Positions 7,655 through 18,658 are shown, counted from the stretch's first letter. The stretch: 64,000 nt of DNA from Paenibacillus xylanilyticus (GCF_009664365.1 NZ_CP044310.1:3607001-3671000), one strand, 5' to 3'. The notes: generated by a model not told the origin, from the letters alone. Numbers and translations are program-made.

Positions 7655-8416
7655 TCAGAGTTCCAATTTTTCGCTTCGGTACTCAATCCCTAACTCCTGA
7701 ATTAGACGGTTCAGCCCAGACCAGAGATTTTCACAGAGCTGATAAAGCTCTTCCTTTTCAGATAAATCTCCACTGATTACTTTTCTCGCGAGCTCAACAT
7801 ATCCTTCTGGCTTAATTGGTCTAGCTAAAGATTCTTCGAGAGTTACCGCTCTACTGGTATAGTATTGCATGTTCAACAGACCAATTAATTTTGCATTTTG
7901 CCATGTGAAATCAAAAACAGCACGGGGTAGATAAGATAGATTATTCGTAACTCGCATATTTCGTATTTTGCCCATCGTTTCGTACGGCTCCCAAATGATA
8001 AATTCTGCGATCACTTCTCTAAATGCTTCTTCAGGTACGGAAAGTGCAGCTTCTTTCGCCCGTTCAAATATCCCTTTCGGATCATACAAAGAGGTGATGT
8101 GTAATAAGCTTCCCGCTTTAATTGCCCACCCATCGTCTACTGAACACGCTTGATCCAACCATTCCGATGTCTGCTTTGTAGAAATCTCCAATTTGAATGG
8201 ATGATAGATTAATTCATGGCTAGGTATATTCGCTCCATCTCGACAAATAACATGTAATTCTATATCTGAATAAGGGCCGTCTTTTCCTTGAGCAAGCGAA
8301 CCATAGATGCCAATAGCTTCAATGTCCTCATCATATTTATCCATCAACTTGTCCTTTATCTCATACACAAAATCCAATTTTTCTTTTCGACTTGTACCGG
8401 CTGGAAAAGGCAGCAT
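7655..8416 (-). CDS. ANT(4')-like aminoglycoside nucleotidyltransferase (KNTase family)
   Basis: 253 residues from ATG at 8416, chosen because AGGAGGG lies about 7 bases upstream; the longer frame to 8467 has no such site. The nucleotidyltransferase core is clear near residues 40-56: GIYGSLAQGKDGPYSDIEL, i.e. the GS...D-x-E metal/nucleotide motif of kanamycin nucleotidyltransferase ANT(4')-Ia. Length and overall pattern (IGLLNMQYY, LCENLWSGLN near the C-terminus) also follow that enzyme. Such enzymes adenylylate the 4' hydroxyl of kanamycin-type drugs. Divergence from the clinical enzyme is considerable, so resistance is likely but not certain. Own terminator, no partners. Confidence 0.8.
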   Translation of the reverse strand: MLPFPAGTSRKEKLDFVYEIKDKLMDKYDEDIEAIGIYGSLAQGKDGPYSDIELHVICRDGANIPSHELIYHPFKLEISTKQTSEWLDQACSVDDGWAIKAGSLLHITSLYDPKGIFERAKEAALSVPEEAFREVIAEFIIWEPYETMGKIRNMRVTNNLSYLPRAVFDFTWQNAKLIGLLNMQYYTSRAVTLEESLARPIKPEGYVELARKVISGDLSEKEELYQLCENLWSGLNRLIQELGIEYRSEKLEL

Positions 8417-8562
8417 ATGAACCCTCCTGTTCGATGTTATCATGGTCTCATATATTTTAACATTCACGGAACTAAGCTGCCCGTTGGATTAGATGGTTCA
8501 TTGTTAATTATCCTCGGCTTAGTAAAAGATCACGTATTTTTTACGATTTCTGAAAATTAAAG

Positions 8563-8600
8563 AAGTGCTACTCCTCAGATGGATGAGGAATAGCACTTTT
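8563..8600 (-). terminator. Terminator of the pectinase gene
   Basis: AAGTGCTACTCCTCA (8563-8577) pairs with TGAGGAATAGCACTT (8584-8598) with one mismatch; T-rich flanks on both sides allow it to act in either direction. It lies 66 bases after the pectinase stop. Confidence 0.75.
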
Positions 8601-8664
8601 AATATACCTAATCTACTTCAGTTCTAAATCACTTGTGGTGAAGGGATACCTTAAACATTTCAGC

Positions 8665-11600
8665 CTACTTTCGTACAGTTACATTTAACTTGGAAGATCT
8701 GGTTTCCCCTGAAGAATTACGAAGTACAGCTTCATACTCATAGATACCAGGTGTTCTTCCAGTAAGTGCCGTAACCGCAGATTGTGCATTAGGCGTATTC
8801 GATTGCAGTGACTGTGTGTCGATCAACTTACCATTTTCGTAAAGTTCGTATTCGGTTGCGTTCGTTCCCCACCACAGATTCATGGTGACATTAAAATTAC
8901 CGTCTCCATCCCAGTTGTCGTTTGATAGAACGGCTTGCCCCGGAGAAGCATCGGTAACAGTGACTGTCAGCGGAACACTCATCGTTGTGCCCAGTGAATT
9001 GATCAACTCTCCGGTATAAATGTAGGTGCCATTTTTCTTTCCGGTAATATCAACTTGAACAGACTGAGCGGATGGTGATTGATCGACCAGTGCAATTTCC
9101 TTGATCAATTCTCCATTCTCATACAGTTTGAACTGATTGCCGTTATTGCCCCACCACAAATTCATCGTGACTGTGTAGTCCCCGTCTTTGAGACCCGTGT
9201 CGTAACCGTTATTGTCTGATAGCACGGGCGTTCCAGGAGCCCCGTTCGCTAGTGGAGTTGCTTGGTTGAGCCATTCCTCCCACTTAAGCAGCACATTGGC
9301 CTGCTCATCCGTAAATACAGTTCCTCTAGCTGCTTGAACATCATTACCGTAAGATGCAAGAAGTTGACGTGCTTTTGCTCCTTCATGATTGATAGCTGCC
9401 TGGTTGGCCTGCTGTAATGTGTTCGCAAGCTGCTCAGCAAGAGCACTTGCATTAGGATCGATCGATTCATTCGCAAAGGAGTTAGTCAGATGAATCAGGC
9501 TATCGAATGTAGCAATAACTGCAAAGCTATATTCTACCGTCTGTTCCCACCCAGCCAAATCCGAGATGGTTGCCGTCACCTTGTTCAGGCCGGGTTCCAG
9601 TGTATAAGCCGGAGTGTCCAGGAGCACACCCGTCGGTTCTGCCACGCCGGATATTGAATCAGCGGCTGTATAGCCAATTTCCACGTGCTGATCAATGGTG
9701 AATTCGGTTTGACCTTGAATTTCAATGGTTGGTGGTACGAGATCAATAGACAGGGTCAGAGACTGTTCATTCTCTTGATTACCATCCACATCGACGCTCC
9801 AGTAGGTGATGGTGTGTGTACCTTCTTCACTTAGAGTCAACTGTGTGCCACTCACCGTTTCGCCACCATTGATTTGATAATAGGTCCCTTCGATCTCGGA
9901 ATCTTCATCATTCGCTGTAAAGGTTACTTGTACTGGTGAAGTATACCACCCGTCATGCTCCTCTCCATCCACAGATACCGTGGTATGCGGGGCTTTCTGT
10001 TCCGGTGATTCACCATCCAGTGTGACAAAGGCTGAAAGAGGAATATTCAATTCTTTCACAAGACGTGCCACAAGTTCAGATACCTTGATTGCACCATTCA
10101 TCTGCAAATGTGTATTGTCTTCCGTTGTTCCTACCCACATGAAAATCGATTTGGTTCCTTCCGTGCCAAGCTCCTGGAAATATTCCCAGCTTGCCTGGTT
10201 CAAATCGATGATGAGCGTTTCCGTCTCGTTTGCCGTTTCTTTCATCGCCTTAACATATTCCGGAAAGCTTTTGTTCAGGGTCTCTCCAGTAAAATCACGA
10301 CGGTTCACTGGTGTGACCAGAACCGGAATCGCGCCTCTTTGCCGAGCTCCATCAATGTATTCTTTCAAGTATACCTTGAATTGCTCAGGCGTAAGATAAC
10401 GCTCCGGGCGGGACGGTGTGGAATCGTTATGAGACCACTGCATAAACAGATAATCACCTTCATGAATGTCGAGCAGTAAATCGTTGAGATATCCACCGAC
10501 CAGGAAGGTTTTACTGCTGAGACCACCGACTGCCCGGTTATCAATGCTGACTTCATCTTGATCAAAATATCCGCCCAGTGTTTCGCCCCAGCCTGCTTGC
10601 GGACGATAGTTCTCCGCGTAATTGGCAACGGTGGAATCGCTCGCCAAATAAATGACAGGCTTATCCCCCGCCCCGTTTTCAGGCAGACGTTCAATCTTCA
10701 GTGCATTAATCTTCGGTGTATTTCCAGAGAAATCAAAGTTAAATACGCCGTCAATCAGAGCAATGTCCGTTGTGATTTCTTTAAAATCGCCCTTGGCAAT
10801 GGTTGTGAGCGGCAACTTCGTCATCTGCTCCACAATGACACTTGCGCTGGTCGTTTCCTCCGCATCCCCAACGGTCATCGTTACCCGGTAATTGGCTGGT
10901 TCCATTTCCACCAGGAAGGAAGTTCCGTTTACCCGCGTAAAATCCTCCTTCAGCGCATCTCCGGTTTCCCGGTTTATATCTTCGGTCAGCGCAGTATCGG
11001 CAAAGCCATACCCATTGCCTTCGATGTACGCTCTCTTGGCATCTACCTTGATGTATCCATCAGCAGCGCTGCCGGAACCAAAATCAAACTTGTACTCAGT
11101 TACCTCTTCTGCTGCCTCTTTGGTCAATGAATTCTTGGCGACGGTTAACATGTTAAACGCGTGGTCAACTTGAGCCTGAGTGGCTTCGGAATTGAATATG
11201 GCCTCCGCAGCTGCCAAAGCCCGATTCACCACAGCTTTCGATGCGTCTGTATATTCCGACAGATCCAATTCTTTGATCTCATCATACAGAGCAATCAAGG
11301 CCGTTTGATCGCCACCTTCGGAAGGGAGCTGTGTGCCTTCAATTCGCACGTTATCGATCTGAGTGGTCCAGTTCAACGTGCCTCCACCGCCTTTTCTCGT
11401 ACCCAAGAACCGAAGGGCTCTGACGTTGTCCGCGTAGGCACCGGAACTCATTTGGATACCTTCAATTGTCTGCGTAACTGTCGGATCCGCTAGGTTCGTT
11501 ATCGTCAGATCCAGCGTTTTCTTGGCAAAATGAACGGTTGCATCGACATTGACCCACTGGTTCTTGGAGATTTCTGTAGCCGTTCCCCCTTCAGGTATCG

Positions 11601-14600
11601 CTGTATCGCCTGTGCCGTAGTCCGGATTATAAGCACCGACATAATAATGAATTTTGGAACTTCCGGTTTTCGTATACAGTGTGAAAAGCGCATTTTCGTT
11701 AGAATCCATGATGGTAAGATGCCCCTCTGACGGATAGGCACTTACGTTGCCCGATTGCCAATCAAACTTCACGTTTACCTGATCGCCGTTTACGGCATCG
11801 AACATACGGAACACTTTAGCCCGATGTCCTGATCCAGATCCCGTGACGGATAGTACTTTATTTCCGCTTTGTTCAACAACTGTTCCCGCCATCGTTCCTG
11901 CAATACCCGTAGCATTAACCATCGCATACTGGTAGCCTGCAGCGTCGCCTTCAAAATCCTCTTCATAGAGCTGAACTTCCGGCTCCGGTTCCGGCTCGGA
12001 CATATCAGGGTCGATAACTAGAGAAGAAATACTCAACTCCATGTCCTTGACCGCACTAGCAACCAGTCCGGCAATTTTCTGCGCGCCATAACGACTGAAG
12101 TGGGTATTATCGTTGATTCCATTCGGGTATTTCGGATATTCACCCGGATTAGCGTAAAGGAACACTTTCTCCGTTGCAGCATTACCGATTTTGTCGTAGT
12201 ACGCAATGCTCAGCTTACTGAGATCAATCAGCGGCACATCCAGCTCCTCCGCTACCTCTTTGGCAGCCTGCACATACGCCGGGAAGCTGACATTGAATTC
12301 CTGAGTTACGGTATTGAAATCTCTGCGACCAACCGGAGTAAGCAATACCGGTGTTGCACCTCGCTGTTTGGCACCGTTTACATATCGAGCCAGGTATATC
12401 TTATAATCTTCAGGTGATGCATAACGGTCCGGTATACCTGCACTGGCATCATTATGACCGAAGGAAATGAAGAAGAAGTCTCCCGGCTTGATTCGCTGCA
12501 GGATCGTATCCAGACGACCGTCTACCATAAACGATTTGCTGCTTCGGCCGCCAATCGCATCATTCACGATCACTGCCCCATTTGAGAAATAACGACCGAA
12601 TTGCTGACCCCACCCTTCTTGTGGTGCCTGCATCTCACTGTATGATTGCATGGTTGAATCACCGGCCATATAGATCGTCGTGGCGGTACCGGCCGATTTA
12701 TCCGGATATTTCTCTATGATAATGTCTTGGATATCTATGGCTGTTCCCGTAAAGAGGAAATCAAGCTGACCATCCACCAGGGCAATGTCATAGGAATACT
12801 CCAGCGGTTCGCCCGCTTTTACATTGGTCATTGCTAGCTTCTGGACATATTCGGATTTGACGCCAACTTTGGAGTCACGCGCGTCATTACCCAGCCGCAA
12901 GGTCACCTTATAGTTGGCATCCGGCAGGTCAACAGCAAATGTCGTTCCGGTCTCGACGGAAACCTGGTCTGCCCCTACCGTAACACCACTTGTTTCTATG
13001 AAGCCGTATCCCGGATCTGATGCGTAAAGCGTATCCTGTACTGCCGTATTCCCCGAAGCTGTCTCGGAACCGAAGTCAAAACGATAGACAGGATCCAGCA
13101 TTTCTGCTTCTCGCGTCAGTGACAGATCGGCTTTAGGGAATGCTGTAGCTTCCGCTCCAAGATAGAAGCCGGTATGAGGCGGCTGGTTATAGGCAACATT
13201 TTGCCAGGCCACGCCAAGTCGATACACAGGATCCTGCATCAGCGTAGGGATTCGATAATCTGATGGAATGGTCGTCGTGTAGAGACGATATTCCGAGCTA
13301 TCTTCGCTTCGCAGTAGAATTTCCTCACGCCAGTCACCCAAAATATCGGCCTGTAGCGCTGGATTTCCTTTGGTATGGTTGTTCGTTAACGTACCAGTTG
13401 CCCGGAAGATTTCATTCAGCTTTTTATTTTCGTAATCCCATTTGTAAATAAGTGGAATTCCTTTGGCGGTACTGTTATCCCACTGATGGTCAAACAGCTC
13501 TCGCTGAAGATCTCCGTCCCACCAGATGGCGAAGTTGGCAGTTTTGGGTCCTTCGTCCACCGTGTAGATCGCCTCTCCTGCAGCCGAATAGGTATTGGTT
13601 ACAGGTACACTTTGACCGTTGGTAACGGTCGTGGCCCATGATTCGTAGCCCGGATAGTTCGGATCAATGTCCGCTGACATCCCGCGACCGGTGTCAAAAC
13701 CAGTTTTCTCACCCCAGAGAATTTCACCAGTTTCTGCATCGCGCATCTCCAATCCGTATGCCGCATCCGAATGCTCGTGCACGCTTACCACCTGGTAACC
13801 ATCCCGGTTCGGGTCAAGCTGGCCAGCGTGCATTGCATCACCGTGTCCAAGTCCGGTGCTGTACATCAGGCTGCCGTCATCATCGATGGCCAAGGCGCCA
13901 AACATGATCTCGTCCTTGCCGTCATTGTCGGCATCCAGCACACTTAGATTATGGTTGCCCTGTGCTTGATATTGTGAGCCTGCTTCGTTGGTGTCGAACG
14001 TCCAACGCTTGACGAGTTCCCCGCCTACATAGTCATAAGCAACAATCACAGTGCGGGTATAATAACCCCTGCTCATCACGACACTCGGTTTCGTGCCGTC
14101 CAGATAAGCAATCGCGCCAAGGAAACGGTCTACACGGTTACCATAGCCGTCACCCCAATCACTGACGTTTCCTCTTGGGGGATCATAATTAACGGTCGAT
14201 ATAGCCGCGCCAGTCTCACCGTCAAAAAGTGTGAGATATTCCGGCCCTGACAGTATGTATCCGCCGTCATTGCGATAATCCTTTGTCCCGTCACCAATGA
14301 TCGTGCCTTGTCCGTCTTTTGTGCCATCCGCTGTTTTCACAACGACTTCGGCTTTTCCATTGCCATCCAGATCGTATACCATGAGCTGCGTATAATGGGC
14401 TCCGGCACGGATGTTGACTCCAAGGTCAATCCTCCACAGCTTCGTGCCGTCCAGCTTGATAGCATCGATATAGACATTGCCGGTGTAACCTGCCTGAGAA
14501 TTGTCCTTGGAATTGCTTGGACTCCACAGGAAGACAATTTCATATTCACCATCACCGTCCAAGTCCGCAACAGAAGCATCTCCAGCATAATAAGAGTAAG

Positions 14601-15048
14601 TTCCGCCGTCCTTGGTCCGACCGTCGGCCGGCTTATCAAGTGGAATAGGCAGATAATCGTTATGCCAGACCGATACAACCTCTGGCTGCATCTGCTCCTT
14701 GCCCGCAATGATGGTGGATATCTGATATTGCGAGCTGTCGAAGCCGGTTGTGTCCACATAGTTCGTCACGTCGCTGATCGGTGACGCGTTCACTTTGGTT
14801 CCATTTTTGTATATATTAAAAGCGATCTCATCAGGATCATTGTTTAAATACCTCCAGCTTAAAAAAACGCCGTTGTCTACGAGAACTGCAACCAGTCCCC
14901 GGTTAAGATATTCTCCCTGGCGGCCCGTCAGGATGTCAGATGACTCTGCGCGTGCCGGAGCCGGAGGTACAGCCAATGAAATAACCATAAGGAATGCTAG
15001 AAAAGATACAAATATCGATTTCTGGATGGAAACAGTTCTTCGGTCCAT
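8665..15048 (-). CDS. Secreted multidomain pectinase: PL11 rhamnogalacturonan lyase with two CE12 acetylesterases
   Basis: 2127 residues from ATG at 15048 (AAAGGAGGAG 8 bases upstream; an earlier in-frame start lacks a site). Order: signal peptide ending APARA; PL11 rhamnogalacturonan endolyase (about 35-630, YesW-like, with repeated DLDGDG/DADNDG calcium loops); malectin-like module (656-776); SGNH/CE12 acetylesterase 1 (789-1000: GDST, GGRSS, GHND, DNTH); LamG-like module (1030-1235); FIVAR helices (1253-1306); second malectin-like module (1321-1456); CE12 copy 2 (1466-1660: SDST, SHND, DNTH); Ig-like module (1686-1773); linker; two Ig/Fn3-like repeats, each with MNLWWG (last 190). It would deacetylate and cleave the rhamnogalacturonan-I backbone outside the cell. 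No SLH or LPXTG anchor. Divergent AraC gene and a perfect cre box upstream. Confidence 0.9.
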   Translation of the reverse strand: MDRRTVSIQKSIFVSFLAFLMVISLAVPPAPARAESSDILTGRQGEYLNRGLVAVLVDNGVFLSWRYLNNDPDEIAFNIYKNGTKVNASPISDVTNYVDTTGFDSSQYQISTIIAGKEQMQPEVVSVWHNDYLPIPLDKPADGRTKDGGTYSYYAGDASVADLDGDGEYEIVFLWSPSNSKDNSQAGYTGNVYIDAIKLDGTKLWRIDLGVNIRAGAHYTQLMVYDLDGNGKAEVVVKTADGTKDGQGTIIGDGTKDYRNDGGYILSGPEYLTLFDGETGAAISTVNYDPPRGNVSDWGDGYGNRVDRFLGAIAYLDGTKPSVVMSRGYYTRTVIVAYDYVGGELVKRWTFDTNEAGSQYQAQGNHNLSVLDADNDGKDEIMFGALAIDDDGSLMYSTGLGHGDAMHAGQLDPNRDGYQVVSVHEHSDAAYGLEMRDAETGEILWGEKTGFDTGRGMSADIDPNYPGYESWATTVTNGQSVPVTNTYSAAGEAIYTVDEGPKTANFAIWWDGDLQRELFDHQWDNSTAKGIPLIYKWDYENKKLNEIFRATGTLTNNHTKGNPALQADILGDWREEILLRSEDSSEYRLYTTTIPSDYRIPTLMQDPVYRLGVAWQNVAYNQPPHTGFYLGAEATAFPKADLSLTREAEMLDPVYRFDFGSETASGNTAVQDTLYASDPGYGFIETSGVTVGADQVSVETGTTFAVDLPDANYKVTLRLGNDARDSKVGVKSEYVQKLAMTNVKAGEPLEYSYDIALVDGQLDFLFTGTAIDIQDIIIEKYPDKSAGTATTIYMAGDSTMQSYSEMQAPQEGWGQQFGRYFSNGAVIVNDAIGGRSSKSFMVDGRLDTILQRIKPGDFFFISFGHNDASAGIPDRYASPEDYKIYLARYVNGAKQRGATPVLLTPVGRRDFNTVTQEFNVSFPAYVQAAKEVAEELDVPLIDLSKLSIAYYDKIGNAATEKVFLYANPGEYPKYPNGINDNTHFSRYGAQKIAGLVASAVKDMELSISSLVIDPDMSEPEPEPEVQLYEEDFEGDAAGYQYAMVNATGIAGTMAGTVVEQSGNKVLSVTGSGSGHRAKVFRMFDAVNGDQVNVKFDWQSGNVSAYPSEGHLTIMDSNENALFTLYTKTGSSKIHYYVGAYNPDYGTGDTAIPEGGTATEISKNQWVNVDATVHFAKKTLDLTITNLADPTVTQTIEGIQMSSGAYADNVRALRFLGTRKGGGGTLNWTTQIDNVRIEGTQLPSEGGDQTALIALYDEIKELDLSEYTDASKAVVNRALAAAEAIFNSEATQAQVDHAFNMLTVAKNSLTKEAAEEVTEYKFDFGSGSAADGYIKVDAKRAYIEGNGYGFADTALTEDINRETGDALKEDFTRVNGTSFLVEMEPANYRVTMTVGDAEETTSASVIVEQMTKLPLTTIAKGDFKEITTDIALIDGVFNFDFSGNTPKINALKIERLPENGAGDKPVIYLASDSTVANYAENYRPQAGWGETLGGYFDQDEVSIDNRAVGGLSSKTFLVGGYLNDLLLDIHEGDYLFMQWSHNDSTPSRPERYLTPEQFKVYLKEYIDGARQRGAIPVLVTPVNRRDFTGETLNKSFPEYVKAMKETANETETLIIDLNQASWEYFQELGTEGTKSIFMWVGTTEDNTHLQMNGAIKVSELVARLVKELNIPLSAFVTLDGESPEQKAPHTTVSVDGEEHDGWYTSPVQVTFTANDEDSEIEGTYYQINGGETVSGTQLTLSEEGTHTITYWSVDVDGNQENEQSLTLSIDLVPPTIEIQGQTEFTIDQHVEIGYTAADSISGVAEPTGVLLDTPAYTLEPGLNKVTATISDLAGWEQTVEYSFAVIATFDSLIHLTNSFANESIDPNASALAEQLANTLQQANQAAINHEGAKARQLLASYGNDVQAARGTVFTDEQANVLLKWEEWLNQATPLANGAPGTPVLSDNNGYDTGLKDGDYTVTMNLWWGNNGNQFKLYENGELIKEIALVDQSPSAQSVQVDITGKKNGTYIYTGELINSLGTTMSVPLTVTVTDASPGQAVLSNDNWDGDGNFNVTMNLWWGTNATEYELYENGKLIDTQSLQSNTPNAQSAVTALTGRTPGIYEYEAVLRNSSGETRSSKLNVTVRK

Positions 15049-15356
15049 TGGATTAGCTCCTCCTTTATCCAAAAATTGTTACTTCAAATCTGGGGAAAGA
15101 AGTCTTTCTGTTGTAAGACAGCCCCAGGAATTCAGTTCAATCTGCCCTGCATGATGTTGTCGTTCGCTGCACTGTGCAGCACTACTCCTTTGTTGTAGGA
15201 AAACTTCTTTCGCTAACCAAAGGAACACAAACGATAGTCACCCCCTCCTTATGTTACCGCTTACAATTATCTTACAGGTGTAAAAAAAGGCAGACAATCT
15301 AAAAAATGTGACGTATTATATAAGAAAATTGACTTTTTTAGGCAGGGGATAAAAGT
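15049..15356. other. Divergent promoter region between pectinase and AraC genes
   Basis: 308 bp containing the perfect cre box (15252-15265) and a GCTGCAC-T-GTGCAGC palindrome at 15166-15180 on the pectinase side, a candidate for the AraC protein or an mRNA hairpin. No small gene was seen. Confidence 0.45.
15252..15265 (-). promoter_or_regulatory. CcpA cre box upstream of the pectinase gene
   Basis: Minus-strand TGTAAGCGGTAACA matches the catabolite-responsive element consensus TGWAANCGNTNWCA at every defined position. It lies 204-217 bases upstream of the pectinase start and 90 bases from the divergent AraC gene, so it may affect either. Confidence 0.65.
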
Positions 15357-16229
15357 ATGGTCCATACGGTCTCGTATGCTTTTCGTAACGACGATACATC
15401 AATCATGACACTGGACTCTATTGGATGGCAGATCGTCTCCAGCGAGCAATATCGCTGTCCAAGTGATGATAGACCGGACCCCGGGCACGTTGTTTTTCAA
15501 TACACCCTTAATGGACAGGGCTATCTGGATATTGATAATCAAACGCTTCCCTTACCGAAGGGACATGCGCTGCTCGTTAAAATCTCTGGAGAGCATTGCT
15601 ATTACTATAAACAAGAGAATAATGAACCTTGGGAATTTATCTGGATAAACATTCGCGGGGATGAAGCGAACCGAATCTGGGATATGATTCATGATAACGA
15701 AGGACATGTCATTCAACGAAACGCGGATTCTCCCTTGATTCAGGAGTTATGGCAAATCATTCATTTAATTCATCAAGAGAAAGTAACGGACAAGTATCGC
15801 TTATCCATGCAAGTCTATCAGTGGCTGCTTATCTTGGTTCAGACGAGTCGGGATGCGGAGAGGGATATCGGCGTCCTATCGGTCACCACGATTGAGAAAT
15901 GCAAAAAGTTCATTCGGGAGAATTATGCTTCCCCGTTGACGCTGGATGTGCTGGCCAGCCATTGTGATATCAACAAGCATTATTTGTGCAGATTATTTCA
16001 GAAGTCAGAGAAAACTTCTCCTCTAGCCTATCTCAAAGACAGGCGGATTGAGGTTGCAATCCGACTTCTCCGCACGACTGAGCTTCCCATTTCTCAAATT
16101 GGACGACAATGCGGCTTTGAGAGTCCCAGCTATTTTGGCAAAGTTTTTCGTGAATATATGTCCATGTCCCCCAAAGAATATCGCTTGAATAAGTTAGCGT
16201 TTCCTTACGAGGCCATCTATTATGAGTAG
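15357..16229 (+). CDS. AraC-family transcriptional regulator
   Basis: 290 residues: N-terminal cupin-like sensor (about 20-150) and C-terminal double helix-turn-helix (about 180-285), with the family signature near IGRQCGFESPSYFGKVFREY and the closing MSPKEYR. ATG at 15357 follows AGGGGAT. Divergently transcribed from the pectinase gene, it is the natural candidate activator for it, with a pectin-derived oligosaccharide as likely inducer (inference). Its 3' end overlaps the convergent DUF3888 gene by 36 bases. Confidence 0.88.
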   Translation: MVHTVSYAFRNDDTSIMTLDSIGWQIVSSEQYRCPSDDRPDPGHVVFQYTLNGQGYLDIDNQTLPLPKGHALLVKISGEHCYYYKQENNEPWEFIWINIRGDEANRIWDMIHDNEGHVIQRNADSPLIQELWQIIHLIHQEKVTDKYRLSMQVYQWLLILVQTSRDAERDIGVLSVTTIEKCKKFIRENYASPLTLDVLASHCDINKHYLCRLFQKSEKTSPLAYLKDRRIEVAIRLLRTTELPISQIGRQCGFESPSYFGKVFREYMSMSPKEYRLNKLAFPYEAIYYE

Positions 16230-16592
16230 CCAAACGTCTATATGGAATGTAATCAGATCCTGACCAACACTTAAGTGGGGACCAACGTAACGTTCAACCG
16301 TGACGCGGGCAATAATGTGTGACTCATGGTATTCTAACTTTAGGTCATTCCCACCTAGAAAAGGAGCAAACATAGGCTTCTCTTTCAATCGATCTTTATA
16401 AAAGAGAGTTAGTTGTTCTTCTATTTTTGGACTTAAAAGCGTTAGAATCAGTCTTTGTTCCTTACAATTTGTATCCGTATCAGCATAGGTTTTGGTGGGT
16501 TCTAATATAAGGGTCAGACAGAGAAGCGATACAAGTAATCTTCTTATCACGCCTCCAAACAAGGACTTCATCTCCGGATTGAGATAGCGCAC
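16194..16592 (-). CDS. Small secreted DUF3888-like protein
   Basis: 132 residues with an N-terminal hydrophobic signal sequence ending near TYADT. The rest resembles DUF3888: LLSPKIEEQLTLFYKD, then a region with FAPFLGG and VERYVGPH. Function unknown. The start is unclear: GTG at 16592 is 13 bases after the stop of the XRE gene, whose end carries AAAGGGAG; ATG at 16571 is also possible. It is in an apparent two-gene unit with the upstream XRE regulator. The C-terminal 20 residues run into the convergent araC gene and may be altered relative to relatives. Confidence 0.6.
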   Translation of the reverse strand: MRYLNPEMKSLFGGVIRRLLVSLLCLTLILEPTKTYADTDTNCKEQRLILTLLSPKIEEQLTLFYKDRLKEKPMFAPFLGGNDLKLEYHESHIIARVTVERYVGPHLSVGQDLITFHIDVWLLIIDGLVRKR

Positions 16593-16604
16593 GCCAACAT
16601 TCCA

Positions 16605-16838
16605 CTATTCTCCCTTTACTTCGATCTCACCCGGAATTAATTCATACAAGGCACGAACATCACAACCGATAGAGTCGGCGATCGATATAGCAATTTTAAG
16701 CGGCATTACTCTTTTGTTTTCCATAAAGTCGTAGACCCGTTCCGGTTTAAAAAGCAATTCATTTGCCAGCCACTCTGCTGACTTTCCGGCTTCCATCAAG
16801 CGTTCATCCAGTAAGCAGCGCCCTAGTTCGAATTTCAA
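16605..16838 (-). CDS. Small XRE-family HTH regulator
   Basis: 77 residues, almost entirely one Cro/CI-type helix-turn-helix domain: SAEWLANELLFKPERVYDF forms the recognition region and DSIGCDVRALYEL the final helix. The start is TTG at 16838, supported by AGGAGG 9-10 bases upstream. It sits directly ahead of the DUF3888 gene and probably regulates this small locus. Confidence 0.75.
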   Translation of the reverse strand: MKFELGRCLLDERLMEAGKSAEWLANELLFKPERVYDFMENKRVMPLKIAISIADSIGCDVRALYELIPGEIEVKGE

Positions 16839-16940
16839 GTAACGATAACCTCCTGTGTGACATTATATTTTAACCTTATGCATTCGTTTGTCAGCATGGG
16901 TGTTTCCTTACATATGTTTGTCTCATATGTCCAGCAAGTT

Positions 16941-17525
16941 TTATGGTGTACTATCGTTTTTCATCATTGAAAAGTGACTAGCCCAATCCATCATCTCCTC
17001 TTTGGTAAAGACTTTGCTGTCGATTTCAATATAAGTATCGTCCTGAATCCATCGTAGGTATCCTCCTGGCATACGGTTAGCCCACCTTTCAAATCGCCCT
17101 TCAGTTCCGTTAATGTTAATTTTCTCTCCACGTTCGCTAAACTTAAAATCTTCAACAAAAGTTCTTGTAACGCTTGTCCGATTTCGAAGATCTACGTTAG
17201 TGACTTGACTTTCTGTTTTGTAGCCAACTGCTTTGTGTTCTTCAACTGCAAACAAATATGTCTGTCCGGTATCATCAAAGAAATGAAATCTAATTTCGGA
17301 AACAGGTTGACCAGGTACATATGGATGCGGATTCTTTATTTCAACCTTAACTTTCCGGTCTAAGTTATATGGTACTAGCAGTTTAAAATCGGCAGCACGT
17401 TGTAACTCTTGCATTTCAATATCTAAAGAAACATCCTTAGAGTTAGCAGCTGCAACTAGTGGCTCCGCATTGAGCCCGAGCGATACAGTCCAAATTAAAA
17501 TCAATGAAACAACCTGTTTAAACAA
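16941..17525 (-). CDS. Secreted protein of unknown function (DUF4367-like C-terminus)
   Basis: The open frame extends to 17573, but GGGGGTG just upstream of TTG at 17525 makes that start more likely, giving 194 residues beginning FKQVVSLILIWTV, a clean signal peptide ending near PLVAAANS. The C-terminal third (GRFERWANRMPGGYLRW, then TKEEMMDWASHF) resembles the end of DUF4367/RseB-like domains, which often sense or modulate envelope stress. No lipobox. No functional partner is obvious; it is followed by the XRE gene on the same strand. Confidence 0.55.
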   Translation of the reverse strand: MFKQVVSLILIWTVSLGLNAEPLVAAANSKDVSLDIEMQELQRAADFKLLVPYNLDRKVKVEIKNPHPYVPGQPVSEIRFHFFDDTGQTYLFAVEEHKAVGYKTESQVTNVDLRNRTSVTRTFVEDFKFSERGEKININGTEGRFERWANRMPGGYLRWIQDDTYIEIDSKVFTKEEMMDWASHFSMMKNDSTP

Positions 17526-17619
17526 AGAGCACCCCCATCGTTTTTGTAATATTGTACCCTTCGGTGAATTCAACTATCCCGTTCGTTAGCATATTGAATT
17601 TTGTTATTCTTCCACAACT

Positions 17620-17661
17620 AAAAAAAGTCTAATGAACGAGTTGATCACTCATTCACTAGAC
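17620..17661 (-). terminator. Terminator of the 7-TM protein gene
   Basis: On the minus strand GTCTAGTGAATGAGT and ACTCGTTCATTAGAC form a 15-bp stem with one G-U, a 5-base loop, followed by seven T's. It lies 48 bases after the gene's stop. Confidence 0.85.
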
Positions 17662-17708
17662 ACTTCACTTTTCTCCCTACTACATATCAGCTCGTATGAA
17701 TGGAAACT

Positions 17709-18377
17709 TTATCGCCTCTGTGAATCTAAAGCTTTTGAAGTGGTGATCCAGATGGACACCATGAGGATCAATTCAAATATATTGGTTACAGCTGTGCTTG
17801 CTACAGGTATTGGGAGCGCTTGACCTACAAACAATAGCAAGGTACCAACAAACAGCCATACCCATTTTTGTTTTACTAGGACGATTATACCTATTAACAA
17901 CAGCAGAAAACCAACGATGATCACCATGAATGGCGGACCTGCCAGACTTTCTGACGTATACCTCAAAACCCCATATTCTTCTATGGGTATAAGGCTTTTT
18001 ACTTCCTGTAAGGTTGAACTTACAATTTGGTAAATGATAAGGCCCACTGTTATTACCCACGCCGCAATATGTGTAATGATGTGTTTTGAAAACTTGACTT
18101 GCGAGCTGCGCAGGATGTAGTAGCCTACAAGTACCAACGTGGGTGTAGCAAAGGCATGAAGCCAAAATCGAACACTGCTAAGTCCCTTGAGCAGCTCTCC
18201 TTCACCTATGAAGCGACCTGCTGCAATAATTCCGTTATCGTACGCAAGACTGAACAATACAAAAATCTGGAAGATGGCGTAATTGAGCCATTGTCTTTTT
18301 CCAGATAATTGAGCAGCAATCCTGACCACAAGAAACAAATAAATTAGTGCCAGTGCCGAATAAATGACAAGATCCAA
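17709..18377 (-). CDS. Integral membrane protein, about seven transmembrane segments
   Basis: 222 residues, mostly hydrophobic, with segments near residues 3-20, 28-48, 68-88, 103-123, 145-167, 172-192 and 196-214. No catalytic motif and no recognised family. The start is TTG at 18377, with GGAAGGTGAT about 8 bases upstream. It is divergent from the two-component system at 18659 and has its own terminator. Function cannot be assigned. Confidence 0.6.
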   Translation of the reverse strand: MDLVIYSALALIYLFLVVRIAAQLSGKRQWLNYAIFQIFVLFSLAYDNGIIAAGRFIGEGELLKGLSSVRFWLHAFATPTLVLVGYYILRSSQVKFSKHIITHIAAWVITVGLIIYQIVSSTLQEVKSLIPIEEYGVLRYTSESLAGPPFMVIIVGFLLLLIGIIVLVKQKWVWLFVGTLLLFVGQALPIPVASTAVTNIFELILMVSIWITTSKALDSQRR

Positions 18378-18658
18378 AAAGAATCACCTTCCCTTATACT
18401 TTTTTTGTGTAGCTGCTTACATTTATCAGAATTGTCAATTCCCCCGTTATTAACCCACTTATCAACATTCTTATTCAAATAAGTTAAATAGCCTTCCCTT
18501 TATATAAGCTATGGTGGAAAGGTTATTTCCAGTATGACTTTGTATTTAGAGTTCATTCTAAGATGATCCGTTTAGCGCCCACTATTCGATGGAGATTTTA
18601 TTATGTATAGTTTTTTGCTATGCTGATTTAAAAATGGTTGACGGGAGACTGAGCATTG

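Noticed and set aside
9980..10694. Several plus- and minus-strand frames inside the pectinase gene
   Set aside because: They are antisense or out-of-frame shadows of a gene with strong domain content throughout.
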